Notes: generated from the letters alone by a model not told the origin. Positions 42,932-52,151 are shown, counted from the first letter of the stretch. The stretch: 64,000 bases of DNA from JADJOM01 sp046327715 (GCA_046327715.1 JAXLXY010000012.1:35253-99252), one strand, 5' to 3'. A program made the numbers and translations.

Positions 42932-43945
42932 ATGCCCACCCTTGGCGCGGCGGACCTGCTCGCGGGAGCGGTCGTGGTGGCCCTCAACGCGTACGTGCTC
43001 TTCGGCGGGGCGGACTTCGGGGGGGGCGTGTGGGACCTCCTGGCCTCCGGCCCGCGCCGGATGCGCCAGCGCGACCTCATCGCCCACGCCATCGGCCCGG
43101 TCTGGGAGGCCAACCACGTCTGGCTCATCCTCGTGGTGGTGCTCCTGTTCACCTGCTTCCCGCCGGTATTTGCCCGGCTGGCCATCGCCCTGCACCTCCC
43201 GCTCACGCTGATTCTGGTCGGGGTGGTGCTGCGGGGCTCCGCCTTCACCTTCCGCAGCTACGGCGGCGAGGACGAGCCGGCCCAGCGCCGCTGGGGCCGG
43301 GTCTTCGCGGTGGCGTCGCTGGTCACCCCGCTGCTGCTCGGCGTGGCCGTGGGCGCCATCGCGGCGGGCCGGGTGGTCCCACCCTCGGGGGTGGGGTTCC
43401 GCGCCGACTACGTGGATCCGTGGCTGTCGCCGTTCACGGTCAGCGTCGGCGTGTTCACGCTGGTGCTGTTCGCGTTTCTCGCGGCGGTCTACCTCACGCT
43501 CGAGAGCCCGGACGAGGCGCTGGCCGAGGACTTCCGCCGCCGGGCGCTCGCCTCGGGCATCGCCGTGTTCGCGGCCGCCATGACCACGCTCGGCCTGGCC
43601 TGGCGGGAAGCGCCGCTGGTCTGGCATGGACTGACTACCAGCACGCGGGCGCTGCCGGTGCACGCGTTGACCGGCCTGGCGGCCACGCTGGCGCTGTGGG
43701 CGCTGTGGCGGCGGCGGTTCCAGCTCGCCCGCGTGGCCGCCGCGGCGCAGGTGACGTTCATCCTGTGGGGGTGGGCCCTGGCGCAGTATCCCTACCTCCT
43801 CCCGCCCGGGCTCGACGTGGGCGGCGCCGCCGCTCCGCCCATCACGCTCCGGCTCACGCTGGGCGCCCTGGCCCTGGGCGCCCTCGTACTCTTCCCCTCC
43901 CTGGTCTACCTCTTCCGCGTCTTCAAGGCCCGCCCCCCGGAATGA
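42932..43945 (+). CDS. cydB: Cytochrome bd-type quinol oxidase subunit II
   Basis: A 337-aa partner subunit with eight or nine TM helices. FGGADFGGGVWDLLASGP at the first helix and AIGPVWEANHVWLILVVV in the second are standard CydB signatures. It supports the heme subunit structurally. Located 3 nt after cydA and ended by a hairpin. No cydX-like small gene follows, and no CydCD exporter is in the window. Confidence 0.92.
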   Translation: MPTLGAADLLAGAVVVALNAYVLFGGADFGGGVWDLLASGPRRMRQRDLIAHAIGPVWEANHVWLILVVVLLFTCFPPVFARLAIALHLPLTLILVGVVLRGSAFTFRSYGGEDEPAQRRWGRVFAVASLVTPLLLGVAVGAIAAGRVVPPSGVGFRADYVDPWLSPFTVSVGVFTLVLFAFLAAVYLTLESPDEALAEDFRRRALASGIAVFAAAMTTLGLAWREAPLVWHGLTTSTRALPVHALTGLAATLALWALWRRRFQLARVAAAAQVTFILWGWALAQYPYLLPPGLDVGGAAAPPITLRLTLGALALGALVLFPSLVYLFRVFKARPPE

Positions 43946-43949
43946 CGGC

Positions 43950-43979
43950 GAGGCTCCCCCCGCAGGCGGGAGGAGCCTC
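43950..43979. terminator. Bidirectional hairpin between cydB and the POT gene
   Basis: GAGGCTCC / GGAGCCTC arms (8 bp) enclose an inner CCCGC / GCGGG stem, 4 nt after the cydB stop and 29 nt before the stop of the convergent transporter gene. No U tract. Confidence 0.6.
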
Positions 43980-44008
43980 GTCCGGGCGCGCGACCGCAGG
44001 GCCGCCCG

Positions 44009-45511
44009 CTATTTCACGCCGTGCATCAGGCGGTTGACCAGCGGCGCCGCCAGGAACAGCACCGCCCCCGCGCCGAACAGCGTCCAGAAGCCGAAGGTGT
44101 AGCCGCTCAGCGCCGAGGCGGTGGTCATGCCGGCCTCGCCGCTCACCGCGCTGGCGAAGATCCCCGACAGGTTGTTGCCGATGCCGATCGAGACGAACCA
44201 TCCGCCCATCGCCAGCCCGGCGAGGCGGCTGGGCGCCAGCTTGGTGACCATCGAGAGCCCGATCGGCGAGAGGCAGAGCTCGCCCACCGACTGGATGAAG
44301 TACACGGCCACCAGCGTCCAGAAGGGGATCTTCCCCTCGGCGCTGACCATCGACGAGAGCGCCACCATCAGCAGGAGGAAGGCCAGTCCGTTGAAGATGA
44401 GCCCGAGGCCGAACTTCCGCGGGATGGACGGGTTGCGCGAGGCCATCTTCACCCAGATCCACGCCATCACCGGCGCCAGGCTGATGATCGCAATCGAGTT
44501 GACGGACTGGAACCAGGCCGTGGGGAAGACGAAGCTGCCGAAGTCGCGGTTGACGATTTCCTCGGCCAGGAAGGTGAAGGAGCTGCCCGCCTGCTCGAAG
44601 AACATCCAGAAGAGCACGTTGAAGACGAAGATGATCATCATGGCGATCACCTTGTCCCGGGCCACCTTGCCCTCGCGGGTGCCCTCCACCATGAGCATCA
44701 CCACCAGGACCACGAAGAGCGCCGTGAGCACCCACTGGAGCACCGTGCTCCCCACGGCCAGCAGGGCGTACACCACCGGGATGAGCACGAGCGTGCCGCC
44801 CGCCACCATCAGCAGCCGCCCCAGCCCGGGGGCATCCGCCGGCGGGGCGCCGATCCCCTGCAGCTGCTTCCGCCCGAAGTAGAACCACACCAGGCTGACC
44901 AGCATGCCCACGCCGGCCGAGATGAACACCCACTTGTAGGCCGGGCCGGCCTCGGTGCCGAACACCTGGTTGGCGAACCAGCCGGTCAGCAGCGGTGCCA
45001 GGAAGGCGCCGGCGTTGATGCCCATGTAGAAGATCGTGAACCCGGAGTCCCGGCGTTCATCCCCCACCGGGTACAGCTTGCCCACCAGCGTGGAGATGAT
45101 CGGCTTGAACATCCCGTTGCCGCAGATGATGGTCGCCAGCCCCACCTTGAACATCAGCGGGCTCGGGATCGAGATGAGGAACAGCCCCGCGGACATGAAC
45201 ACGGCGCCGAGCAGGATGGAACGCTGGTAGCCGATCAGCTTGTCCGCGATCCACCCGCCGATGATCCCCCATGCGTACACCAGCGCGAGGTAGGAACCGT
45301 AGGTCAGGTTGGCGTTCGCCTGGCCCGAGGCCTGGCCACCATGGAACTGCGCCACGATGTAGAGCACCAGCGCCCAGCGGATGCCGTAGAAGGCGAACCG
45401 CTCCCAGAACTCGGACATGAACAGCATCCAGAGCGGGCCCGGGTGCCCCAGGACCTGCCGGAACGTGGGAATCGCGGCTTCGCCCTGGGGCGAACCCTGT
45501 CCATTGCTCAT
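44009..45511 (-). CDS. POT/PTR-family proton-coupled oligopeptide transporter
   Basis: A 500-aa major-facilitator transporter with about 12-14 TM helices. The proton-coupling motif ExxERFxxYG is seen as EFWERFAFYG at about residue 34, and GAFLAPLLTGW and FYMGINAG in the fifth helix are typical POT signatures. It imports di- and tripeptides with protons. ATG 45511 was chosen because it directly precedes the family's N-terminus; the open frame upstream lacks similarity. It starts 22 nt after the DUF1028 gene, implying a shared transcript and a peptide-related function for that neighbour. Confidence 0.9.
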   Translation of the reverse strand: MSNGQGSPQGEAAIPTFRQVLGHPGPLWMLFMSEFWERFAFYGIRWALVLYIVAQFHGGQASGQANANLTYGSYLALVYAWGIIGGWIADKLIGYQRSILLGAVFMSAGLFLISIPSPLMFKVGLATIICGNGMFKPIISTLVGKLYPVGDERRDSGFTIFYMGINAGAFLAPLLTGWFANQVFGTEAGPAYKWVFISAGVGMLVSLVWFYFGRKQLQGIGAPPADAPGLGRLLMVAGGTLVLIPVVYALLAVGSTVLQWVLTALFVVLVVMLMVEGTREGKVARDKVIAMMIIFVFNVLFWMFFEQAGSSFTFLAEEIVNRDFGSFVFPTAWFQSVNSIAIISLAPVMAWIWVKMASRNPSIPRKFGLGLIFNGLAFLLLMVALSSMVSAEGKIPFWTLVAVYFIQSVGELCLSPIGLSMVTKLAPSRLAGLAMGGWFVSIGIGNNLSGIFASAVSGEAGMTTASALSGYTFGFWTLFGAGAVLFLAAPLVNRLMHGVK

Positions 45512-45533
45512 GCGTGTGCTCCCGTGGGGGTGA

Positions 45534-46622
45534 TTACCGGTGCTTCCGCAGGATGTCGGCGAGGACCTGACGGTCGATCTGGCCGTCCATGCGGACCCGG
45601 ACGTCGTAATTTTCCCAGTACATGAAGTCCCGGAGTGCGGTGAGGAATTCCGGGGTGACGCGGCCCTGCGCCCGGGACAGCCACTTCTGGGCCTGCCCGG
45701 CCGGTTCGTGCAGCAGGATCGGCTCCAGCTGGCGCTGGATCTCGGGGGTGATGGCAACCAGGTCGGCCGGCTCGCTGGGGAAGAAGTGCAGCCGGTGCAG
45801 CGCGAGCAGCCGCTCGAGCTCGGCGATCGGCTCCACGGCGTCGTAGACCCGGATGTCGATGAAGCGGTCGTTGGCGCCCAGGTAGCCGCCGTTCCGGCGG
45901 ACCACCAGCAGCGCGGCCGACTGCATGCCGCGCTTGTCGCCGCCGCCGGCCTGGCCGGCCCGGAGGGCGGCCATCAGCCGGTCGGCCAGGCTGCCGGTGG
46001 CGGTCTCGAAGGTCCGGGCCATGTTGAGCACGGTGCGGTCGGACACCATGATGTTGGCCTGGGCGGCGAAGCCGCGCCCCACGATCACCTGCCCCTTGCC
46101 GCCGACCACCTCGCAGAGGCTCCCCGGGCCCGCGGTCTCGATGGTCATCGCCTCGCGCGCGGCCGGCGCGCCACCACAGCCCACCCGCCCCCCGGCCCAG
46201 TCGAAGGTCCGGTCGCCCGTGAAGCTGGCGGCGTTCCCGCGCGCGTCGACCATGCCCACCTGGCGGTCGCCGAGCATGGTGTCGGTCCGCATCACCACCC
46301 GGAGGGCCTCCTCCGCGGTGGCCCCCATGGCGATGAGCTCGAGTCCCCGCTCGCCGTACGCGGTATTGCCCAGGCTCTGCGTGGCCACCGCCCCGACCCC
46401 GGCCCGCGCCCAGGGCACGATGCCGCCGACGTTCGGGAACTTCGACTGCACCGCCACGCCGAGGTCACCGGTTACGGAGTCCCACGCGACGATGCTGTAG
46501 GTATGGGCCAGCTTCTGGAAGTGGGCGGGGGGGGCGAGCGGCTGCTGGGCGGCGAGGGGGGCGAGGGGGGCGAGGCAGAGGCCCGCCAGCGCGAGGCGCC
46601 GGCGGACCGTGCATCGGGGCAT
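45534..46622 (-). CDS. DUF1028 exported Ntn-hydrolase-like protein
   Basis: A 362-aa secreted protein. Signal MPRCTVRRRLALAGLCLAPL then APLAAQ. The DUF1028 core follows: HTYSIVAWDSVTGDLGVAVQ, ARAGVGAVATQSLGNTAYG and GRGFAAQANIMVS. The family has an Ntn-hydrolase-like fold with a Thr/Ser early in the chain; enzymatic proof is lacking to my knowledge. The C-terminal 110 residues (YLGANDRFIDIRVYDAVEPI onward) form an extra domain. The gene precedes the peptide transporter POT, so a peptide or amide hydrolase is plausible. Confidence 0.8.
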   Translation of the reverse strand: MPRCTVRRRLALAGLCLAPLAPLAAQQPLAPPAHFQKLAHTYSIVAWDSVTGDLGVAVQSKFPNVGGIVPWARAGVGAVATQSLGNTAYGERGLELIAMGATAEEALRVVMRTDTMLGDRQVGMVDARGNAASFTGDRTFDWAGGRVGCGGAPAAREAMTIETAGPGSLCEVVGGKGQVIVGRGFAAQANIMVSDRTVLNMARTFETATGSLADRLMAALRAGQAGGGDKRGMQSAALLVVRRNGGYLGANDRFIDIRVYDAVEPIAELERLLALHRLHFFPSEPADLVAITPEIQRQLEPILLHEPAGQAQKWLSRAQGRVTPEFLTALRDFMYWENYDVRVRMDGQIDRQVLADILRKHR

Positions 46623-46645
46623 GTGGTGCGCGCGTGTCTGGTCCC

Positions 46646-47251
46646 TCACGTCCCGTCCTTCCCGAGTTTGCGCTTCAGGTGCTCCAGCTGCGCGTCCACG
46701 GCCTTGTCCATCTGCTGCCGCTGGAGCTGGCTCTTGAGCAGCTCGCCCTCGACATCGGTTTCCGGCCGGGCGCCCCCCGCCGACTCGAGGTCGCGCCACG
46801 CCGCCTCCTGCGCGGGGGTGCGGGCCGACTCGGTGCCCTGCCGGGCGGCGCGGTACTCCGTGCCCAGCTGCTCGAGGTCGCGCTCGGCCAGCGCCACCTC
46901 CTCCTGCTGCGCCAGCCGCTTCTTCTCCAGCATCGCGGTGCGCTCGCGATGCCGGGCCGCGAACTGCTCGGCCACCTGCACCGTCTCGGGATCGGGGATC
47001 TGCGCCGCCAGGCGGCCCCGCCGCTCGGCGTCGACGAGGAGCTGCTGCTCCACCGCCAGCGCCTGCTCGGTCTGGCGCAGCGCGTCGCGCAGCGTGCCCA
47101 CGGCAACCTTCGTTTCCAGCAGCGCAGCGTGCAGCTCCGCCGCCCGGGCGCGGGGGTCGCCGGGCGGGGTGTGTTCAGCAAGGAGCTTCTCGAGCCGGGC
47201 CTTGAGCCCTTCGAACACGGCGGGATCATCCGGAGCGCGGGAGTGCCCCAA
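46646..47251 (-). CDS. Coiled-coil protein, unknown function
   Basis: A 201-aa soluble protein almost wholly predicted as coiled coil, Glu/Gln/Leu/Arg-rich (LLETKVAVGTLRDALRQTEQ, ERTAMLEKKRLAQQEEVALA, LKSQLQRQQMDKAVDAQLEH). There is no signal or TM segment. Such proteins organise assemblies or act as spacers; no family is recognised. It is the first gene of the coiled-coil/DUF1028/POT group, 23 nt from the next, and diverges from the lipoprotein gene at 47305. Confidence 0.65.
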   Translation of the reverse strand: MGHSRAPDDPAVFEGLKARLEKLLAEHTPPGDPRARAAELHAALLETKVAVGTLRDALRQTEQALAVEQQLLVDAERRGRLAAQIPDPETVQVAEQFAARHRERTAMLEKKRLAQQEEVALAERDLEQLGTEYRAARQGTESARTPAQEAAWRDLESAGGARPETDVEGELLKSQLQRQQMDKAVDAQLEHLKRKLGKDGT

Positions 47252-47304
47252 TGGTACGGGCCGCCCCGGGGGGCGTCAAGGAAGCCGCCGCGTTACTTTT
47301 CGGC

Positions 47305-47787
47305 ATGCGCCTCCTCGCCCTCCCCTGCCTTGCGCTGGTCCTCGCCGGTTGCGGCGCGCCCCGGTCCGGCGGGGCCTGCGGTATCTCCGCCATCGCTGGC
47401 GCCACGATGCTGCTGCAGGAGTTCGGGACCCCCAACCAGACCCTCGGCGACCCCCCGGCCCAGCTGCCGCCGCGCCTGGTGGCGCGGGTCGCCGCAGGCC
47501 CGGCCTTCGAGGCGGTGGTCGGCCGGACCTCGGACAGCGGCTGGGTGATCGGCATCGAGGGCAGCATCCAGGCCCCGATCCACCCCGCGTTCGGCGTGCT
47601 GGTCCTCGACCCCGCCGGCACCGCCCGCGGCGTCATGATCTATGAGTCGGCGCCGATCCGCGGCGCGCCCGAGATCGGGCGGGTCAGCGTGGATACCCTG
47701 ATGCTCCCCCTGCTGGGCATCCAGCTCGACCCGTCGCGCTTCGAGGCTCCGGGGTGCCCCTTCTTCCCGGACAGCATCCTGCCGTGA
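47305..47787 (+). CDS. Small lipoprotein, unknown function
   Basis: A 160-aa lipoprotein with signal MRLLALPCLALVLAGC. The mature part includes GGACGISAIAGATMLLQEFG and FGVLVLDPAGTARGVMIYES; the two conserved-looking cysteines could form a disulfide. No family is recognised. The stop overlaps the GTG of the amidotransferase (GTGA), indicating coupled translation. There is no Shine-Dalgarno before the ATG, and TACTTT ends 5 nt upstream, so transcription may start near the start codon. Confidence 0.65.
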   Translation: MRLLALPCLALVLAGCGAPRSGGACGISAIAGATMLLQEFGTPNQTLGDPPAQLPPRLVARVAAGPAFEAVVGRTSDSGWVIGIEGSIQAPIHPAFGVLVLDPAGTARGVMIYESAPIRGAPEIGRVSVDTLMLPLLGIQLDPSRFEAPGCPFFPDSILP

Positions 47788-48560
47788 CCACCCCCCGCAT
47801 CGGCATCACCGGGATCACCCGGACGGTGTCGGGGGCCGACCGCACGGGGGTGAATGCCGCCTATGTCCGCGCGGTGCTGCGCGCCGGGGGCGTCCCGCTG
47901 GTCCTCTCCCCGCTGATCGGCGTCGCCCACAACGGCACCCTCCTCGATGCGCTCGACGGCCTGGTCCTCAGCGGCGGGGAGGACGTGGACCCCGCGCACT
48001 ACGGCCAGGCGCCGCACCCCGACCTCGGTGCGGTGGACCCGCTGCGCGACGCCTTCGAGCTGGCCATCTATCGTGATGCCGCCGCGCGCCGCCTCCCCGT
48101 GCTCGCCATCTGCCGCGGCATCCAGCTGGTGAACGTGGCCCTCGGGGGGACGCTGTGGCAGGACATCCCGAGCGAGCGCCCGGAGGCGATGGCGCACGCC
48201 CAGGGCACCGGGCGCGACGACCGGACCCACCCCGTCGACGTCACCCCCGGCTCGCGCCTGGCCCGCGCCCTCGGCAACACCCGCTGCGAGGTCAACAGCT
48301 TCCACCACCAGTCCATCCGGGACCTGGCGCCGGGGCTGCTCGTGACGGCCCGCGCGCCCGATGGCGAGATCGAAGGGGTGGAGACCGCGGACGGGGACGG
48401 CTGGCTGCTGGCGGTGCAGTGGCACCCCGAGGAGTTCCACCAGCACGGCGAGGCCCCAGACCACGGCCTGTTCGACGCCCTGATCCGCGAGGCCCGCCGC
48501 GGGGCCGCGCCTACTGCACGCAGCCCGAAGGAAAGAGGACCCGCGCACTCAGCCCGTTGA
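47784..48560 (+). CDS. Class I glutamine amidotransferase-like gamma-glutamyl hydrolase (C26)
   Basis: A 258-aa cytoplasmic hydrolase of the PuuD type. The nucleophile is Cys-110 in LAICRGIQ, and the His/Glu partners are 214 and 216 in VQWHPEEF. LVLSGGEDVDPAHYGQ is the usual oxyanion loop region. PuuD removes gamma-glutamyl groups from glutamyl-GABA in polyamine breakdown; specificity here is unproven. The GTG start overlaps the lipoprotein stop. The last 50 nt overlap the end of the convergent gene at 48511. Confidence 0.85.
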   Translation: MTTPRIGITGITRTVSGADRTGVNAAYVRAVLRAGGVPLVLSPLIGVAHNGTLLDALDGLVLSGGEDVDPAHYGQAPHPDLGAVDPLRDAFELAIYRDAAARRLPVLAICRGIQLVNVALGGTLWQDIPSERPEAMAHAQGTGRDDRTHPVDVTPGSRLARALGNTRCEVNSFHHQSIRDLAPGLLVTARAPDGEIEGVETADGDGWLLAVQWHPEEFHQHGEAPDHGLFDALIREARRGAAPTARSPKERGPAHSAR

Positions 48561-49191
48561 GCGCTGCGCGCAGGTCGGGGTAGCGTTCCGCGGCCGCGTC
48601 GAGGATCGCCTCCAGCTGGTACCGGTCGGCGGCCTCGTGGTCGGAGGCCATGGCGAACCCCTGGCGGCCCAGCCGGTCGTAGTAGCCCAGGTCCGGGCCG
48701 CCACGGCGCAGCCGGCGGGCCTCCACGTACTGCGGGAACAGCCCCGCCAGCCACAGCGCGTAGTTGCCGAGATGGACCATCACCCGGAACCGGCGCTCCC
48801 CCTGCGTGGCCTCCAGGTCCGCGAGGATATCCACCAGGTAGTGGTGGCTGTGGTCGTCGTTCCAGTCCACCCGCGCGGCGCGGTCGCGCCGGCCGAAGTC
48901 GAGCAGCAGCGCGGCGAGGTAGTCGGCGAGTTCCCGTTGCGGCACCCCGGCGGTGCGCAGGGCGTGGCGGACCATCACGTAGAGGAAGAGCACCTGACTC
49001 GGAGCCAGCAGGGTCCGAACCGCCAGCAGCCGCTCGGCCAGCTGCGCGTCGTCGAGCAGCGCGTCCGGGCCCTCGGTGCCGAGCCGGCGCTCGAGCGCCG
49101 CCCGCCGCGTGGCCGACCCCTGGCTCAGGAGCAGGATCACGAGGTCGAGGTCACGCGCGGTCAGCCTGCCGCGCACATTCGCGAGAATCAT
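48511..49191 (-). CDS. Conserved-looking cytoplasmic protein, unknown function
   Basis: A 226-aa helical protein, no signal or TM. VRHALRTAGVPQRELADYLA, DWNDDHSHHYLVDILADLEA and VHLGNYALWLAGLFPQYVEA are the most distinctive stretches; I recognise no family. The ATG has GAGGGGG 4 nt upstream. Its CAT start and the ATG of the divergent kinase overlap in one CATG, and its tail overlaps the amidotransferase gene by 50 nt, so it has almost no intergenic space at either end. Its role is unknown; shared control with the divergent kinase is possible. Confidence 0.6.
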   Translation of the reverse strand: MILANVRGRLTARDLDLVILLLSQGSATRRAALERRLGTEGPDALLDDAQLAERLLAVRTLLAPSQVLFLYVMVRHALRTAGVPQRELADYLAALLLDFGRRDRAARVDWNDDHSHHYLVDILADLEATQGERRFRVMVHLGNYALWLAGLFPQYVEARRLRRGGPDLGYYDRLGRQGFAMASDHEAADRYQLEAILDAAAERYPDLRAALNGLSARVLFPSGCVQ

Positions 49192-51082
49192 GTGCCCCCT
49201 CTCCGACCATGAGCCGCTGATCGTGCCGGACCCCGCCGGCCCGGTGCCCCCGCCACGCCTCCCCGCCTTCGCCCGGAGCGTGGCGGGATCGCTCCGTTCC
49301 TTCTCAGTACTCGACCGCCTCGAACAGGAAGTCAAGGCAGGATTCGGGCCCGACGCGGTTCGCGCGTTGCTGCTCGACGAGCAGGGTCGCGTCGAGAGTG
49401 CTAACGGGCAGCCGGTCCCCCTCCCCCTGCGGGAGGCGCTCGCCGCCGTCCTCCAGACTGGGACGCCCGACGCGCGCGTCACCGACACGCACCACGCCGT
49501 GGCATTGCCCCTCGAGGGACGGCGCGCGCTGCTGGGCGCCGTCGGGATGGCCCTGCCCCGCCCCGTCACGGTGGGGGAGCGCGCCCGGTTCGCCGACCTC
49601 GCGGCCGTGGCGGCCGTGGCGCTCGAGGGGGCGCTGCTGCTCGAGGCCGCGGAGCGGCAGCGGCAGGCCTGGGAGGAGGCGGTCGACGCGATCAGCCTCG
49701 CGCTCTGCGTGGTGGACCGGGGCGGGCGGATCGAACGGGCCAACCGGGCCTTCGCCGACCTGCTGCAGCTGCCGCGGGCCGGACTCGCCGGGCGATCGTG
49801 GACCGAGGTCCTCCCGGCGGGCTGGCGGGGCGAGGTGGCCGCGGCGCTGGCGGATGCCCGGCCGGCCGAGCGAGAGTTCCATCTCGGGACCCGTACCATC
49901 GCCGTGTCGGTCTTCCACGCGCCCGCGGGCGGGCGCGTGGTCTTCCTGCTCGAGGACCGGACCGACCGGCGCGGCCTGCAGGACCGCCTGCTCCAGGCCG
50001 AGAAGCTGTCCGCGATCGGCCAGCTCATCGCCGGCGTGGCGCACGACCTCAACAACCCGCTCACCTCCGTGGTCGGCTTCGCGGACTTCCTCGCCGAGTC
50101 GGCCGACGTCCCGCCCCGGATCCGCGAACCCCTCCGCGTGATCCAGCAGGAGGCCGAGCGGGCCTCGAAGATCGTCAAGAACCTGCTCAGCTTCGCGCGG
50201 CGGCAGGAGACCCGGCAGCTCGCCTCCCTGCGGCCGATGCTCGAGGCCACCATCGGTCTCTTCCGCAACTACCTGGATGCCGACCGGGTGGTGCTCGAGT
50301 GCGAGATCGCCGCCGATCTTCCCGACCTCGACATGAACCCGAACCAGCTGCAGCAGGTGTTCGTCAACCTGATCCAGAACGCGGCCCAGGCGATCACCGG
50401 CACCGGGCGGGCCGGCACCATCCGGATCACGGCGCAGCGCTGGATGGAGGGTGCGGCGGTGGAGGTGCGCGACGACGGGTGCGGCATGGAGGCGGCCACC
50501 GCGGCCCGCGTGTTCGAGCCCTTCTTCACCACCAAGCCCGAGGGCCAGGGCACCGGCCTCGGGCTGTCGATCAGCCAGGGCATCGTGAAGGAGCACGGCG
50601 GCCGGATCACGCTGGCCTCCCGCCCCGGGGAAGGCTCGTGCTTCACCGTGGAGCTGCCGGGCCCGGTCGCCGCCCGACCCGTCCCTAGCGCCGATCCGGG
50701 GCCGGACGCCGGGCTGCCCCTCCGGGTGCTCGTGGTGGACGACGAGCAGCACATCCTCCATTACATGCGCGCGACCCTCGAGGCCTGGGGCCACACCGTG
50801 AGCACCGTCAGCGACGGCGAGGCGGCCCTGGAGCGCGCGGTCACCGAGCCCTTCGACCTGATCCTCTCCGACCTCCGGATGCCACGGTTCGGCGGCCGGG
50901 AGTTCTACGAGGCGCTGCAGCGCCGGGCACCCGAGGTCGCCCGGCGTGTGGCGTTCAGCACCGGCGACACCGTCCGGGGGGATACCCTGCGGTTCCTGGA
51001 GGTACAGGGCCGGCCCTGCCTGCAGAAGCCGTTCAGCCTGGCCGAGCTCCGCGCCCTGCTCCGGGACGCGGCGCGGGGATGA
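49190..51082 (+). CDS. Soluble hybrid histidine kinase (GAF-PAS-HisKA-ATPase-receiver)
   Basis: A 630-aa kinase without TM helices. A GAF-like region (about residues 40-155), a PAS domain (about 165-255; AISLALCVVDRGGRIERANR), HisKA with GVAHDLNNPLTSVVGFADFL near residue 285, and ATPase boxes NLIQNAAQA, DDGCGM and GQGTGLGLSISQG follow. The C-terminal receiver (about 520-630) has LVVDDEQH and phosphoacceptor Asp in LILSDLRMP. With cytoplasmic sensing and its own receiver, it probably feeds a phosphorelay. GTG at 49223 is an alternative start. The TGA overlaps the GT4 start (ATGA), so it is expressed with cell-surface glycosyltransferases. Confidence 0.85.
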   Translation: MCPLSDHEPLIVPDPAGPVPPPRLPAFARSVAGSLRSFSVLDRLEQEVKAGFGPDAVRALLLDEQGRVESANGQPVPLPLREALAAVLQTGTPDARVTDTHHAVALPLEGRRALLGAVGMALPRPVTVGERARFADLAAVAAVALEGALLLEAAERQRQAWEEAVDAISLALCVVDRGGRIERANRAFADLLQLPRAGLAGRSWTEVLPAGWRGEVAAALADARPAEREFHLGTRTIAVSVFHAPAGGRVVFLLEDRTDRRGLQDRLLQAEKLSAIGQLIAGVAHDLNNPLTSVVGFADFLAESADVPPRIREPLRVIQQEAERASKIVKNLLSFARRQETRQLASLRPMLEATIGLFRNYLDADRVVLECEIAADLPDLDMNPNQLQQVFVNLIQNAAQAITGTGRAGTIRITAQRWMEGAAVEVRDDGCGMEAATAARVFEPFFTTKPEGQGTGLGLSISQGIVKEHGGRITLASRPGEGSCFTVELPGPVAARPVPSADPGPDAGLPLRVLVVDDEQHILHYMRATLEAWGHTVSTVSDGEAALERAVTEPFDLILSDLRMPRFGGREFYEALQRRAPEVARRVAFSTGDTVRGDTLRFLEVQGRPCLQKPFSLAELRALLRDAARG

Positions 51083-52146
51083 GCCGCATCCGCGTCCTGC
51101 ACCTCTCGCGCGGACGCGAATGGCGCGGGGGCGAGCGCCAGGTGTGCCTGCTCGCGCGCACCCAGCGCGCCGGCCACGAGGTCGACCCCACCGTCCTCAC
51201 CGCCGGCGGCTCAGCGCTCGCCACCGCGCTGATCCCCGCCGCGGTCCCCACCCTGCCCGTGCCATGGCGCTGGGCGCTCGACCCCCGCGCCGCCTGGGCC
51301 GCGCTCGGCGCCGTCCGTGCCTGGCAGCGCGCGGCCCCCGGCCCCGCGCTGCTGCACGCCCACGATTCGCACGCGCTGCAGCTCGGGCTCCTGCTCGCCC
51401 GCCTCGGCCGGTTGCCGCTGGTCGCCACCCGCCGGAGCGACACCCCGGCCGGGGCCCTGTGGCGCCGCGCGGGCCGCGTGATCGCCCTCTCCCCGGCCGT
51501 GCAGCGCCGGCTGCTGGTGGCCGGGGTGGCCGGGGACCGCGTCGCGGTCGTGCCCACGGCGGTCGACCTCGAGGCGCTGATGCAGCGCCCGACGCCGCCC
51601 GGCCCGCCGGGACCGGACCTCGTGGCCGTGGGCGCGCTGACGCCCGAGAAGGGCCAGGCCACGCTGCTGGACGCGTTCGCGCTCGTGGCCCGGCGCATCC
51701 CGGCCGCCCGCCTCACGATCCTCGGCGACGGCCCCGAGCGCGCCGCCCTCGCGGAGCGCGCCGCCCGCCTCGGCCTGACGGCCGCCGTGACCTGGCTCGG
51801 CGAGGTGCCAGACGCGACCGGCTGGATCCGCGGCGCGGCCCTCCTGGTCCACCCGTCGCGGCGCGAGGCGCTGGGGACTGCGGTCCTCGAGGCCATGGCA
51901 CTGGGTGTGCCGGTGGTGGCGAGTGCCACGGGGGGACTGGTTGACCTGTTAGGCGATGACCATGGCCGGCTGGTCCCGCCCGGGGACCCCGTCGCCCTGT
52001 CCGCGGCGATCCTCGACCTGCTGGCCGCCCCGGAGACCGCGGCCCGGCTCGCCCGGCGGGCCCGCGAGCGGGTGCGGGAGCACGACGCCGCCAGAGTGGC
52101 CGCCCGCACGGCAGCCGTGTATCGTTCCGCCCTGATCCAACCCTGA
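51079..52146 (+). CDS. Family 4 glycosyltransferase
   Basis: A 355-aa GT-B-fold enzyme. The N-terminal domain begins IRVLHLSRGREWRGGERQV with the Gly-rich acceptor loop. LVAVGALTPEKGQATLLDAF marks the donor domain, and HPSRREALGTAVLEAMALG holds the EX7E-like motif for the nucleotide sugar. Family members use retaining chemistry on sugars of lipopolysaccharide or capsule. No TM helix, so it should work on the cytoplasmic face. It overlaps the kinase stop (ATGA) and lies 5 nt before the GT2. Confidence 0.87.
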   Translation: MSRIRVLHLSRGREWRGGERQVCLLARTQRAGHEVDPTVLTAGGSALATALIPAAVPTLPVPWRWALDPRAAWAALGAVRAWQRAAPGPALLHAHDSHALQLGLLLARLGRLPLVATRRSDTPAGALWRRAGRVIALSPAVQRRLLVAGVAGDRVAVVPTAVDLEALMQRPTPPGPPGPDLVAVGALTPEKGQATLLDAFALVARRIPAARLTILGDGPERAALAERAARLGLTAAVTWLGEVPDATGWIRGAALLVHPSRREALGTAVLEAMALGVPVVASATGGLVDLLGDDHGRLVPPGDPVALSAAILDLLAAPETAARLARRARERVREHDAARVAARTAAVYRSALIQP

Positions 52147-52151
52147 GGACC

